Shown here in pieces: positions 15,272 to 23,838 of a DNA stretch of 64,000 bases. The stretch's first letter is position 1; the number at the start of each line of letters is the position of its first letter. The notes under the pieces were generated by a model. The model made no database searches and had not been told where the DNA came from. It worked only from the letters and a program-made list of their open reading frames with translations. The DNA is from Planctomycetaceae bacterium (GTDB lineage Bacteria > Planctomycetota > Phycisphaerae > SM23-33). Made by a program: the position numbers and the translations under genes. The stretch is taken from the NCBI GenBank assembly GCA_021371965.1, contig JAJFVE010000019.1:42737-106736 (forward strand), in the 5' to 3' direction.

Positions 15272-17347
15272 GTGGCCGATCTCAGGCTGGACACTCCGGT
15301 GCAATACGTCAAAGGAGTCGGGCCGACGCGCGCTCAGCAGCTTGCGCAGCTCGGCATCGCCACTGTCGAAGATCTGTTGACGTACTTCCCCTTCCGCTTC
15401 GACCTGCGACGCCAGGTGCAGCCGATGAACACGCTGCGCGGGGCCGAAGAGGCCGCCACCGTCGCCGGCGAAGTGATGGCCGTCCACGAGCACAACTGGG
15501 GACCCAAGCCTTTCTTCCAGATCGAGCTGGCCGACCAGACCGACCACGTGATGGTCAAGTGGTTCCACGGCGGATACCTTGCCACGCGCATCCGCCCAGG
15601 CGTGCATCTGGCCGTCAGCGGGCGCGTGGGCCTCTATCGCGAGCAGCTCCAATTCGTCAACCCGCGGTTCCAGGTGCTCTGGGACCCGCAGGCGACCAAG
15701 CTGGACCACGACGAACTGCTGCCGGTGTATCCCGCCGGAGGGGCGCTGACCAGCGGGATTATCGCCTCCTTGGTCAAGCACGTCCTGCCCGAGGCGCGGC
15801 GGCTGATCCCGCGATGGTACGATCAGGAATATCTCGAACAACGCGGGCTGATGAGCCGCCCCGCGGCCGTCGAGGCCATGCACCGGCCCGAGGATAAGGA
15901 GCACTGGGGCATGGCCCGGCGCCGCCTGGCGTACGACGAGTGCATGGTGATGCAGCTTGGCATCGCCATCACGCGGATGTCCGAGATCAGCCGACCCGCT
16001 CATCCCCTCAAGCTTACACCGACCATCGACGAGCACATCCGCCGGCGGTTCCCCTTCCCTCTGACGGCCGCCCAGGACAAGGCCGTCGCCGAAATCGTCG
16101 CCGACCTCGGTTGCGACCGCCCGATGAACCGCCTGCTGCAGGGCGATGTGGGCTGCGGCAAGACGGTCGTGGCCCTGTACGCCGCCCTGCTGGCAGTGGC
16201 GCAGGGCAAGCAGGCGGCCATCATGGCGCCAACCGAAATCCTCGCAACGCAGCACTTCGAGAAGATCAAGGATTTCCTCGCCGGGTCGCGCGTAAACATC
16301 GCCATGCTCGTCGGCGGCCAGAACGCCGCGCAGCGTCAGGAGATCCTGGCTGGCCTGGAAAGCGGCAAGACCAACATCGTCGTCGGCACGCACGCGCTGA
16401 TCAGCGAAGGCGTGCGGTTCTCGGATCTGGCGCTGGTGGTCGTCGACGAGCAGCACAAGTTCGGCGTGCGGCAGCGCACGAGTTTTCGCGGCAAGGGCTT
16501 CGCGCCGCACTACCTGGTGATGACGGCCACCCCCATCCCGCGCACGCTGGCGATGACGGTCTTCGGCGACCTGGACGTCTCGATCATCGATGCCCTGCCG
16601 CCCGGGCGCGGGACCGTCACCACGCGCACCGTCGACGCGGCGCGATTCGACGAGGTGCTGGCGTTCGTGGCCGACAAGCTGCGCGAGGGCCAACAGGCCT
16701 ACTTCATCTATCCCCTCGTGACGCCCTCGCCGGATCTCGAGCTCAAAGCGGCCGAGGAGGCGTATCACGAGCTGGCCGCTGGGCCGCTGGCCCAGTTCGG
16801 CGTGGCTCTGGTGCATGGGCAGATGAGCCCCGCCGAAAAGGCCGCCGCCATGGAGGCGTTCCGGTCCGCCGCCGCCAAGGTGCTCGTAGCGTCGGTGGTC
16901 GTCGAGGTTGGCGTGGACGTGCCTGCCGCCAACGTCATGGTCGTGATGCACCCCGAGCGGTTCGGTCTGGCGCAGCTCCACCAGCTTCGAGGCCGCATCG
17001 GTCGCAGCCGCCAGAACGCCGTCTGCCTGCTGGTCACCACGCCGCGCAACGTCACCGCCGATGAGCGTCTGGCCGTGCTGGTCAAGACCCACGATGGGTT
17101 CGAGATCGCCGAGGAGGACCTGCGCCTGCGCGGCCCGGGCGAGATCTTCGGCACGCGACAGCACGGGCTGCCAGAGCTGAAGGTCGCCGATCTGGTGGAA
17201 GACCTGGATTTGCTGCGCGTGGCGCGCCGCGACGCCTTCGCCATTGTCAACGAAGACCCCGGGCTCAACGCCCCGCATCACCAGCAGCTTCGCCGCGAGG
17301 TGCTGAAAGCCTACGCGGGAAGACTGAATCTGCTGGGCGGGGCGTGA
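15272..17347 (+). CDS. recG: ATP-dependent DNA helicase RecG
   Basis: 691 residues, the normal length. The N-terminal wedge/OB domain starts with VQYVKGVGPTRAQQLAQLGI. Helicase motifs follow: Walker A LLQGDVGCGKTVVA, the DEQH box (VVVDEQHKFGVRQR), MTATPIPRTLAMTVFGDLD, VVEVGVDVP, and the QLRGRIGRS motif VI. The C-terminal ELKVADLVED region is also typical. RecG remodels stalled replication forks. The start is a GTG at 15272, the only candidate that keeps the VKGVGP opening near the N-terminus. Confidence 0.96.
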   Translation: MADLRLDTPVQYVKGVGPTRAQQLAQLGIATVEDLLTYFPFRFDLRRQVQPMNTLRGAEEAATVAGEVMAVHEHNWGPKPFFQIELADQTDHVMVKWFHGGYLATRIRPGVHLAVSGRVGLYREQLQFVNPRFQVLWDPQATKLDHDELLPVYPAGGALTSGIIASLVKHVLPEARRLIPRWYDQEYLEQRGLMSRPAAVEAMHRPEDKEHWGMARRRLAYDECMVMQLGIAITRMSEISRPAHPLKLTPTIDEHIRRRFPFPLTAAQDKAVAEIVADLGCDRPMNRLLQGDVGCGKTVVALYAALLAVAQGKQAAIMAPTEILATQHFEKIKDFLAGSRVNIAMLVGGQNAAQRQEILAGLESGKTNIVVGTHALISEGVRFSDLALVVVDEQHKFGVRQRTSFRGKGFAPHYLVMTATPIPRTLAMTVFGDLDVSIIDALPPGRGTVTTRTVDAARFDEVLAFVADKLREGQQAYFIYPLVTPSPDLELKAAEEAYHELAAGPLAQFGVALVHGQMSPAEKAAAMEAFRSAAAKVLVASVVVEVGVDVPAANVMVVMHPERFGLAQLHQLRGRIGRSRQNAVCLLVTTPRNVTADERLAVLVKTHDGFEIAEEDLRLRGPGEIFGTRQHGLPELKVADLVEDLDLLRVARRDAFAIVNEDPGLNAPHHQQLRREVLKAYAGRLNLLGGA

Positions 17348-17470
17348 TTGTGCTGCCGGGTGCCGTGGCGGGACGGCGAAGCCCGACAGCCACGACGAAA
17401 CGCTGCTGGGCATCCTGGGATCGTGGCTCTCCGGGCCTGCAGCCCTGCGAGCCACGCCACCCACGCGTGG
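17346..17470. repeat. Two GTGGC-type inverted repeats after recG
   Basis: Two imperfect hairpins: one bounded by CGTGGC and GCCACG (17364-17394), the other by CGTGGCTC and GAGCCACG (17422-17456) with an inner GGGCCTGCAGCCC palindrome. They lie within the 199-base recG-hisI gap. Their similar outer ends suggest one repeat family. No T-tract follows either. Confidence 0.65.
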
Positions 17471-17546
17471 TGAACGCGCCGCGCAAGTCTTGTTGCAGCC
17501 ATGGCCCTGCTCCGATAGCATGCACGCATAACCTAAGGAGTCTTTC

Positions 17547-17948
17547 GTGCCAGAGTTGGAACAGACCGTTAACGCTCTCAAGTACGATTCGGCCGGGCTG
17601 ATCCCGGCCGTCATCGTCGACGCCAAGACCAAGGCCGTCCTCATGGTGGCGTACATGAACAATGCCTCGCTGCTGGACACCGTGCGGACCGGCAAGACGC
17701 ATTTCTGGTCGCGCAGCCGCAAGAAATACTGGATGAAGGGCGAAAGCTCCGGCCACACGCAGCAGGTTCACGCGATCTACACCGACTGCGACACCGACAC
17801 GCTGGTGATCGAAGTGACGCAGATCGGCGCGGCCTGCCACGAAGGCTACCTCTCGTGCTTCTTCCGCCGCCTCAACGATCAGGGCACATGGGACACCGTC
17901 GGCGAAAAGCTTTTCGATCCCGAAAAAGTCTATAAAGACAAGAAGTAG
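17547..17948 (+). CDS. hisI: Phosphoribosyl-AMP cyclohydrolase
   Basis: 133 residues, third step of histidine synthesis. Family signatures: AVLMVAYMN, THFWSRSRKKYWMKGESSGH, the metal-binding DCDTDTL and GAACHEGYLSCFFR with the zinc cysteines. The GTG start at 17547 has AAGGAG 7 bases upstream. It is a monofunctional enzyme with no fused HisE domain. No other his genes are adjacent; a K+ transporter gene follows after 9 bases. Confidence 0.95.
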   Translation: MPELEQTVNALKYDSAGLIPAVIVDAKTKAVLMVAYMNNASLLDTVRTGKTHFWSRSRKKYWMKGESSGHTQQVHAIYTDCDTDTLVIEVTQIGAACHEGYLSCFFRRLNDQGTWDTVGEKLFDPEKVYKDKK

Positions 17949-17957
17949 CCTCCGCCC

Positions 17958-19745
17958 ATGAGCACTCGCACCATGCCTTCGCCGAGCGCCGCGACCGCGC
18001 CCCCCGCCGCACTGGCGGCGGTTATGGCGCTGGCCGGCGTCGTTGCGGCCGCGCTGCTCGTCCTGCGATACGGCCTGCGCCCGCCGCTGCCGGTCGACGA
18101 AGCGACGCTGTTCAGCGCCGCCGCGGCGATCATCGGCGTGTTCATTCTCGACCGCCTGATGCGCCTCGTGCTCACCGGCGACCGTGCCGCGGCCCTGAGT
18201 GAAAACGGCATCGACCTGGCGATGATCGTCGCGGCCTCCGTCGCGACGATCATCTTCAGCTCGCGCGGCGACTCGATCTGGCCGATCATGGCCGGCGCCT
18301 TGCTCTACATCATTATCTCGCAGGCATACCAGCTCGGCGCGTGGACCATCCGCCGCCTCGGCGAGGCAAGCATTTCTCCCCCGGCGATGTTCGTGTTGGC
18401 GTTTCTGACGCTGGTGCTGGCCGGGACGGCCATGCTTAGCCTCCCTGCCGCCACGCCCGAGAAGGCGCGGTTCTTCTTCGTCGATGCCGTCTTCACGGCC
18501 GTCAGTGCCGCCTGCGGCGTCGGCTTGGTCGTCAAAGACACCGGCGGCGACTTCACGCCCCTGGGCCAGGGCGTAATCCTGGTGCTCGTGCAGGCCGGCG
18601 GCATGGCGATGCTGTTCTTCGGATCGTTGCTGGTGATGAAGATCGTCTCGCCCCAGCGCGTGGCGGCGCATCAGGGCCTGCGACGGCTTGGGGCGTCGGT
18701 GGTGCTGGTAGCGTTGGCGATTGAGGCCGTCGGAGCCGCCCTGCTGTACCCGATGTTCGCAGCCCCGCAGGGGCCGCACACCCCTGCGCCCGCCCAGGCG
18801 GCATGGGACAGCATCTTCACCAGCGTCTGCGCGTTCTGCAACGCGGGCTTCTCGCTCTATCGCGAGAACCTGATGGCCGGCGCGGCGCAGGGCTGGGAGC
18901 AGCCGCTGCGGTCGCACTGGCAGGTGCTGGGGGTCATCGCCCCGCTGGCGGTGCTGGGCGGGCTGGGTCTGCCGGTGCTGCTGGACCTGGGCGCCTGGCT
19001 GCGCAGCGGCCTGCGAACCAAGCTTTCGTCGCACAGCCAACTGGTGATCGCCGTCACGGTGCTGCTGCTGATCGGCGGGGCCTGCGGGCTGCTGCTGATT
19101 CAGCGCGGCGACGCGTCGACCAACGTCGTCGGCCGCCACGCCAAGTTCAACACCGTCGGCGCGACTGTCAGTGACTGGAACAAGCTCACCCCGCCGCAGC
19201 GGCTGGCCAGCTCGCTGTTCCAAAGCGCCTCGGCCCGCACGGCCGGGTTCACCATCCTCGATGTGACGCAGCTCAGCGACGCAAGCAAGTTCTGGTTGTG
19301 CGGCCTGATGACCGTCGGCGGCGGACCCGGCGGCACAGCGGGCGGCATGAAGGTCGTGACGCTGGCAGTGCTGCTGGCGGCGGCATGGGGATTTCTGCGG
19401 CGCCGCGACGATCAGCAGCCCCTGGCCGGCGCGGCAGCGCCGCTGCTGCGGACGGCGCTGCTGGCGGCGTTCTTCTTTTCGCTGCTGATCGCCACAACGG
19501 CGATCCTGCTGTGCCTGGCCCAGCCGACGGGCCAGTCGTTCATCGACCTGTTCTTCGAGGCCTGCAGCGCCTGCACGAGCACGGGGCTGACAGCCGGCGT
19601 GACCGGCCCGACTACGAGCTTGAACGAGGGCGGCAAGTACATCCTTGCCGGGGCGATGGCCGTCGGGCGCCTGGGCCTGCTGGTGATGCTGCTGCACCTG
19701 GCCGACGGCATGCAGGGCAAGCCGCAGGAGATCGCCATCGCGTAG
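17958..19745 (+). CDS. TrkH/KtrB-type potassium uptake membrane subunit
   Basis: 595 residues, strongly hydrophobic. The four pore loops of the superfamily are visible: TAVSAACGVGLVV, SVCAFCNAGFSLY, SASARTAGFTILD and EACSACTSTGLTAGVT, each with the selectivity-filter glycine, plus GGGPGGTAGGMKV after the third. About 150 N-terminal residues carry extra membrane helices, making it longer than ordinary KtrB (about 450). No trkA/ktrA regulatory subunit lies next to it. Substrate K+ or Na+/K+ is inferred from the family. Confidence 0.88.
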   Translation: MSTRTMPSPSAATAPPAALAAVMALAGVVAAALLVLRYGLRPPLPVDEATLFSAAAAIIGVFILDRLMRLVLTGDRAAALSENGIDLAMIVAASVATIIFSSRGDSIWPIMAGALLYIIISQAYQLGAWTIRRLGEASISPPAMFVLAFLTLVLAGTAMLSLPAATPEKARFFFVDAVFTAVSAACGVGLVVKDTGGDFTPLGQGVILVLVQAGGMAMLFFGSLLVMKIVSPQRVAAHQGLRRLGASVVLVALAIEAVGAALLYPMFAAPQGPHTPAPAQAAWDSIFTSVCAFCNAGFSLYRENLMAGAAQGWEQPLRSHWQVLGVIAPLAVLGGLGLPVLLDLGAWLRSGLRTKLSSHSQLVIAVTVLLLIGGACGLLLIQRGDASTNVVGRHAKFNTVGATVSDWNKLTPPQRLASSLFQSASARTAGFTILDVTQLSDASKFWLCGLMTVGGGPGGTAGGMKVVTLAVLLAAAWGFLRRRDDQQPLAGAAAPLLRTALLAAFFFSLLIATTAILLCLAQPTGQSFIDLFFEACSACTSTGLTAGVTGPTTSLNEGGKYILAGAMAVGRLGLLVMLLHLADGMQGKPQEIAIA

Positions 19746-19764
19746 GGAAATCGCGGCAAGTGCC

Positions 19765-19792
19765 TTGTCAATTTCGTGCGAGGGGGTAGAAT
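19765..19792 (+). promoter_or_regulatory. Sigma-70-like promoter for the lipoprotein operon
   Basis: TTGTCA (19765-19770), a 16-base spacer, TAGAAT (19787-19792), 34 bases before the ATG at 19827. It would drive the lipoprotein and the hydrolase that follows after one base. Confidence 0.55.
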
Positions 19793-19826
19793 CGGCGGCG
19801 CGACAACACTTTGAGAGGAGTTGACG

Positions 19827-20438
19827 ATGACCAGGCGATCGTTGTTCAGCCTTATGAGCGGCGTATGTCTCTTCGTAGCGATGTGCGGCGGGTGTGCCCC
19901 GGAATTGGTGGCCAATCCCAACTACGCCGGGTGGGCGTCGTTCCTGCCCGGCGCCAGCGTCACCATGCAAGGCACGCAGAAGGACGGCAAGCGGACCGAC
20001 CAGGTCACCATGACTGAGAAGCTCGTTTCCCGCGACGCCGAGAAGGTCGTCATCGAACGCACCGTTCAACTGGAGCAGGGGCCGCCCCACGTCGCAACGC
20101 GCGTGGAGAAGGCCCTGATCGATCCGGCCGACCACCCCCGCACGCACCCCGGCGCCAAGGTCAAGCCCAAGGGCACGCAGAAGATCCTCGTCGGCGACAA
20201 GAAGGTGCTCTGCGCCGTCTGGGAGCTTACTGTCAACGCCGCCGTGCCAGGCTTCGTCGACCAGAGCCAGGACATGTGGATCCGCTCGTGGCGGAACACG
20301 GCTGTGCCCGGCGGGCTGGTCAAGGTGCTGCTCAAGACCAAGACCACTTTCCGGCAGATCGAACTGGATGGACAAGTGACCCGTTTTAGCGGAACGCTCG
20401 CGCCGGCGTCGCAGCCGGCCACAGCGAAGGAGAAATGA
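19827..20438 (+). CDS. Lipoprotein of unknown function
   Basis: 203 residues with a signal peptide and lipobox (MCGGC). The mature part is a single mostly beta domain with GWASFLPGASVTMQG and a central TQKILVGDKKVLCAVWEL strand; no known family was recognised. GAGAGGAG precedes the ATG; an in-frame TTG two codons upstream is ignored. One base separates it from the downstream lipoprotein hydrolase, so the two products probably act together at the cell envelope. Confidence 0.72.
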   Translation: MTRRSLFSLMSGVCLFVAMCGGCAPELVANPNYAGWASFLPGASVTMQGTQKDGKRTDQVTMTEKLVSRDAEKVVIERTVQLEQGPPHVATRVEKALIDPADHPRTHPGAKVKPKGTQKILVGDKKVLCAVWELTVNAAVPGFVDQSQDMWIRSWRNTAVPGGLVKVLLKTKTTFRQIELDGQVTRFSGTLAPASQPATAKEK

Positions 20439-20439
20439 C

Positions 20440-21219
20440 ATGTCTAGCGCAGGAAGTCTTTTTGTAGTGGCGTTACTTGCGGCCGCGCCCATGCTCAGCG
20501 GCTGCGGCGATGAGGCGACTTTCGCCTCCTCCGATCGCCTGGACAAGGGCCTTGTGGTGATTCTGCCGGGCATCGAAGGCGAGAGCTCGGCCAACCACGA
20601 ATTGCGCCAGGGGCTGCTGGACTCGAACATCCCGTACGCGCTGGTGATCCACAAGTGGGGATTCCCGATCCCGGGCCTGGGATTGCTGGTCAACCAGACC
20701 GACAGCGATGGCAACCGCCGCGCGGCCGAGTCGCTGGCCGAGCACATCGCCGCGTACCAGGCCGAGCACCCGGGCAAGCCGGTGTACCTCGTCGGCCACA
20801 GCGGCGGCGGCGGGGTAGCGGTCTTCACTCTCGAGGCACTGGCGGCCTTGCCCGGAGCCAAGCCCGTCGAAGGGGCGTTTCTGCTCTCGGCAAGCCTTTC
20901 GGCCGATTACCCGCTGGCGACGGCAATGACGATGACCCGCAAGGGCATCTGCAACATCTATAACCCTGATGACACCAACACGCTGGGGACCGGCACTGCC
21001 GTCTTCGGCAACGTCGACGGAGGCCATGGCGACTCGGCCGGACGCACCGGAATCTATGGCAAGTATCCCAAGCTCTATCAGATCAACGCCAGCCGCGCCG
21101 GCGCCAGGGGCAACCCGCACTTCATCGTCACCAAGGAGCAACTGGTCCTGCGGGCCGCCCCACTATGGCTGAGCGGTCAGCCCTGGCCGCCCAAGGGCAG
21201 CATCGCCGATCAGAAATAG
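20440..21219 (+). CDS. Lipoprotein serine hydrolase (alpha/beta fold), paralogue of 13738-14634
   Basis: 259 residues. Lipobox MLSGC, then LVVILPGIEGES, nucleophile elbow GHSGGGGVAVF, and the segment CNIYNPDDTNTLGTGTAVFG followed by VDGGHGDSAGRTGI. The same blocks occur in the same order in the minus-strand gene at 13738-14634 (GHSAGG, YNPDD, DGGHG.SAGR). That identifies a paralogous pair. It lacks the Pro-rich tail of its partner. The substrate is unknown. GAAGGAGAA precedes the ATG and overlaps the end of the upstream gene. Confidence 0.8.
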   Translation: MSSAGSLFVVALLAAAPMLSGCGDEATFASSDRLDKGLVVILPGIEGESSANHELRQGLLDSNIPYALVIHKWGFPIPGLGLLVNQTDSDGNRRAAESLAEHIAAYQAEHPGKPVYLVGHSGGGGVAVFTLEALAALPGAKPVEGAFLLSASLSADYPLATAMTMTRKGICNIYNPDDTNTLGTGTAVFGNVDGGHGDSAGRTGIYGKYPKLYQINASRAGARGNPHFIVTKEQLVLRAAPLWLSGQPWPPKGSIADQK

Positions 21220-21282
21220 CACCGGAACGTGCTTCTCGCCATGGACCGATCATGGCAGAACAATGGAACTTGGAGAGAAGGC

Positions 21283-21912
21283 ATGCGTATGCGCAAGCGC
21301 TGGATCGCGGCCACCGTCGCCACGCTGCTGTCAGCCGCCGCGTGTGGCTGCCAGAGCAAGGACGATCGCATTGCCCGCAATAAGCTCCGCAGGGCCGTGG
21401 CGCAGACGCAGTCGAAGGACGTCGCGACGGCTGTCAAGGGCGCGCGGGCGATTGCTGAAAACCCGCGGGGCGTCGAGGCGCTGCCGCACCTGGCCGCGGC
21501 CTTGAGCCGCCCGGAGCCCGAAGTCCGCCGCGCGGCGGCGATCAGCCTCTCTCAGATGGGACCGGCAGCCAAGCCGGCCCTCGATGCCCTCAAGCCCGCC
21601 AGGAACGACCCGGATCGCCAGGTGCAGATCGCGGCGGTGTTCGCGCAGTTGATGATCGAGCCCGAGGCCACGCCCGACCTGGCGCCGCTGACAGAGGCGC
21701 TGGACAGCCCCGTCGAGGCCGACCGCGGACAATCGGCCTTCCTGCTGGGATTCCTGGGCAAGCGCGCCTCGGCGGCAATTCCATCGCTCGAGGCGGCGGC
21801 AAAGAAAGGCGGCCGCGCCGGCGATGTGGCCCGAGCGTCCATCCGGAGAATTAATGGCGAACGCGCCCCCGTGCCGGCGATGGGCTCGTCACCGGGAAAG
21901 GTGACGGAGTAG
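21283..21912 (+). CDS. HEAT-repeat lipoprotein
   Basis: 209 residues. A signal peptide ends in a Cys-containing lipobox-like region (LLSAAACGC). Then come HEAT/PBS-type helical repeats such as LPHLAAALSRPEPEVRRAAA and ALDALKPARNDPDRQVQIAA. Such solenoids bind other proteins. The ATG at 21283 with GAGAAG just upstream is preferred to an in-frame ATG at 21229. It is the last gene of the group starting at 19827, 63 bases after the hydrolase. Confidence 0.72.
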   Translation: MRMRKRWIAATVATLLSAAACGCQSKDDRIARNKLRRAVAQTQSKDVATAVKGARAIAENPRGVEALPHLAAALSRPEPEVRRAAAISLSQMGPAAKPALDALKPARNDPDRQVQIAAVFAQLMIEPEATPDLAPLTEALDSPVEADRGQSAFLLGFLGKRASAAIPSLEAAAKKGGRAGDVARASIRRINGERAPVPAMGSSPGKVTE

Positions 21913-21999
21913 CCGCAGGCAAGAAGGACGAATGAACGGGGGCCCTGCATCTGCTGAACCATGCCAAGAATGTAAGAAGGCGTGGCCGTTATATTGACA

Positions 22000-23166
22000 T
22001 CAGGGTTTCCACAAGTCCGCGGTGCTTTGAAGTTCTTGGGCCGTCACTGCCCGCACGGCGCCGCTGCCCATCAGGGCGTTCATCTTGCCGCCGTGGCGAA
22101 GACGCTCCTCGTCGACGATCGCGTTAAGAATGTCCTGATGATTCCCATCGGGGTCGATGACGGCGGTGTCGTAGTCGGTGACGACCAGTTGTTCCGGCCG
22201 CACGGTCGAGCCCTCGGGCACTTGGTTATTCATGCCGTAGTTGCCCGGCCAATTGACCATGACCGGCCCCCCGCCGCCCCCGCTGGGCGCCACTTCGGTC
22301 ACCAGCACCCGCCAGCAGTCGATGTATCCGCCCCAGCATCCCGTCGAGACGATTTCCAGACTGGTCCCGCCGTTGCTGAGCCGCAAGGCGTCATCGCCGT
22401 TGAGGCTGATCCACGAACCCCAATAGTACGAGTTGTAGTTGGTGCCGGGATTGCCGACGATGGGATCGCTGGCATAGAGTGCGGAAGCCACATAGTCGCC
22501 GGCGATGATCCCGATGACCTTGCCGCCGGTAACCGTGATCGTCGCGGGGCGGTCGGCCCAGTGCGGGCCCCATGGCGCCCACGGATCGCAGTAGTACATG
22601 AAGTAGCTGTCGACTTTCGTGCCGGCCGGCACGATCTTGTTGGCCTGGATGTCGTACATCATCGACTCGAAATCGGCGTCGGCGAACGACACGGCCATAT
22701 TCGACGCCAGCGTCACGTTCTTCCTCTCGGGGAAGATGAACGACTTGGTGCCGCTAAAGGTGCTCAGGTAGGTCTGCGTGGCGATCATCTGCGTCCCGCC
22801 GGTGGCGGCCACCGACAGCGGAACCTGCGGCGGCGGAGCCGAACCCTCCCCCGCCGGGGCTGGGGCCTGGAACGAATAACGGTCCCCGCCCTTGGGGCAC
22901 GCCAGAATCACTGGCGTCGCATTGGCGACGACCGCAGCCGTCCACTTCGACACCGCAGGGATGCCGTTCTTGCCGACGTGAAGCGCCTGGGAAATGTTAT
23001 TAAGGTTGGACTTGCACTGCGTGTCGGCGATGCGCTCCATGAACGCCCCGCCTGCGGGTATCAGCAGTGTCACGAGAATCGCGATCACCGCAATCACCAC
23101 CAGCAGTTCCGTCAGCGTCATACCCTGCCGTCGGTTCTTCCATTCCCAATGGCCGATGGACCCCAT
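22000..23166 (-). CDS. Type II secretion-like pseudopilin with large C-terminal domain
   Basis: 388 residues. The prepilin cleavage and methylation motif is [20 protein letters not shown] at residues 12-31, with the conserved Glu at +5. The +1 residue is Met, not the usual Phe. The rest is a globular domain with [19 protein letters not shown] near the end and H-x-D-like residues ([20 protein letters not shown]), the latter typical of long planctomycete and verrucomicrobial pseudopilins. AGGAG precedes the ATG. No other secretion gene is adjacent. Confidence 0.82.
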   Translation of the reverse strand: MGSIGHWEWKNRRQGMTLTELLVVIAVIAILVTLLIPAGGAFMERIADTQCKSNLNNISQALHVGKNGIPAVSKWTAAVVANATPVILACPKGGDRYSFQAPAPAGEGSAPPPQVPLSVAATGGTQMIATQTYLSTFSGTKSFIFPERKNVTLASNMAVSFADADFESMMYDIQANKIVPAGTKVDSYFMYYCDPWAPWGPHWADRPATITVTGGKVIGIIAGDYVASALYASDPIVGNPGTNYNSYYWGSWISLNGDDALRLSNGGTSLEIVSTGCWGGYIDCWRVLVTEVAPSGGGGGPVMVNWPGNYGMNNQVPEGSTVRPEQLVVTDYDTAVIDPDGNHQDILNAIVDEERLRHGGKMNALMGSGAVRAVTAQELQSTADLWKP

Positions 23167-23266
23167 GTGCGACTCCTGATGGCGCGATTGCCGCTACTAT
23201 TATCCGCACCAGTCGCGGCCACGTCTTCAGATTTCTTCAAAGCATCTGGAATATCCTTGAATTACG

Positions 23267-23298
23267 TATAATAGATGCTAATCTCTATGGACATTAGC
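23267..23298 (+). promoter_or_regulatory. Promoter and inverted-repeat operator of the Rrf2 gene
   Basis: A perfect TATAAT (23267-23272) is followed at once by GCTAAT (23277-23282), a 10-base spacer, and ATTAGC (23293-23298). The dyad covers the expected transcription start, so binding would block it. Autoregulation by the Rrf2 protein encoded just downstream is the simplest reading. No strong -35 was found. Confidence 0.55.
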
Positions 23299-23311
23299 GG
23301 AGACTGGACGC

Positions 23312-23755
23312 ATGAACGTATCGCAAAAATGCCACCACGCGCTGCGGGCGATGCTCGAGCTGGCCATGAGGCATGATCGCGGGGTGACATCGATCGCCGA
23401 GATTGTGGCCTCACAAAGGGTGCCCGCTCGATTCCTTGAGAGCATCCTCGTAGAGCTCAAGCGCGGCGGACTTGTGGAGTCGCGCCGCGGCGTGCGAGGC
23501 GGGTACGTTTTGGCGATGAATGCACGCGACATCAGCGTCGGACACATCATTCGCCTCATCGACGGCGAGATCGTGCCGCTCGCCGGCGTGAGCGTCCCGC
23601 TCGACGCAACGGCGCGCGGCCGCACGGCTCTTGGCGATCTGTGGCAGCGTGCTGCGGAGGCCTTAGCGGAGATCTATGACACAACCATGCTGCACGATCT
23701 GGTCGAGCAGGAGCGTTCGATGCTGGCCCGCAGCACGCCAATGTACAGCATCTGA
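23312..23755 (+). CDS. Rrf2-family transcriptional regulator
   Basis: 147 residues with the winged-helix core of Rrf2 proteins: KCHHALRAMLELA, SIAEIVASQRVPARFLESIL, ELKRGGLVESRRGVRGGYVL and the ISVGHIIRLIDGEI segment. The three clustered cysteines that bind the Fe-S cluster in IscR/NsrR are missing (the only Cys is C8). It therefore resembles CymR-type members that sense a protein or metabolite. An inverted repeat over its promoter suggests autoregulation. The next gene on the strand is a TauE/SafE exporter, so a role in sulfur control is inferred. Confidence 0.85.
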   Translation: MNVSQKCHHALRAMLELAMRHDRGVTSIAEIVASQRVPARFLESILVELKRGGLVESRRGVRGGYVLAMNARDISVGHIIRLIDGEIVPLAGVSVPLDATARGRTALGDLWQRAAEALAEIYDTTMLHDLVEQERSMLARSTPMYSI

Positions 23756-23838
23756 TCAACCTGCCCTTGCCAGCCGGAGGCACCGCTTGCGAACTATCCT
23801 GAAAGGCAGACTCAGAAGACTCGACAAGGAGGCGTTTC

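Noticed and set aside
15236..17758. Minus-strand open frame of 840 codons opposite recG
   Set aside because: recG on the plus strand has every helicase motif; the reverse product is compositionally biased and featureless.
17265..20861. Minus-strand open frame of 1198 codons
   Set aside because: It lies antisense to hisI, the TrkH-like gene and the lipoprotein genes. Its product is a low-complexity Arg/Gln/His/Ala/Gly-rich chain, typical of an antisense frame in GC-rich DNA. No start signal or domain.
21913..21999. A heptamer or nonamer repeat in the convergent HEAT-pseudopilin gap
   Set aside because: I looked for periodic arms and found none; the gap is 87 bases with no clear structure. 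It counts as a negative example.
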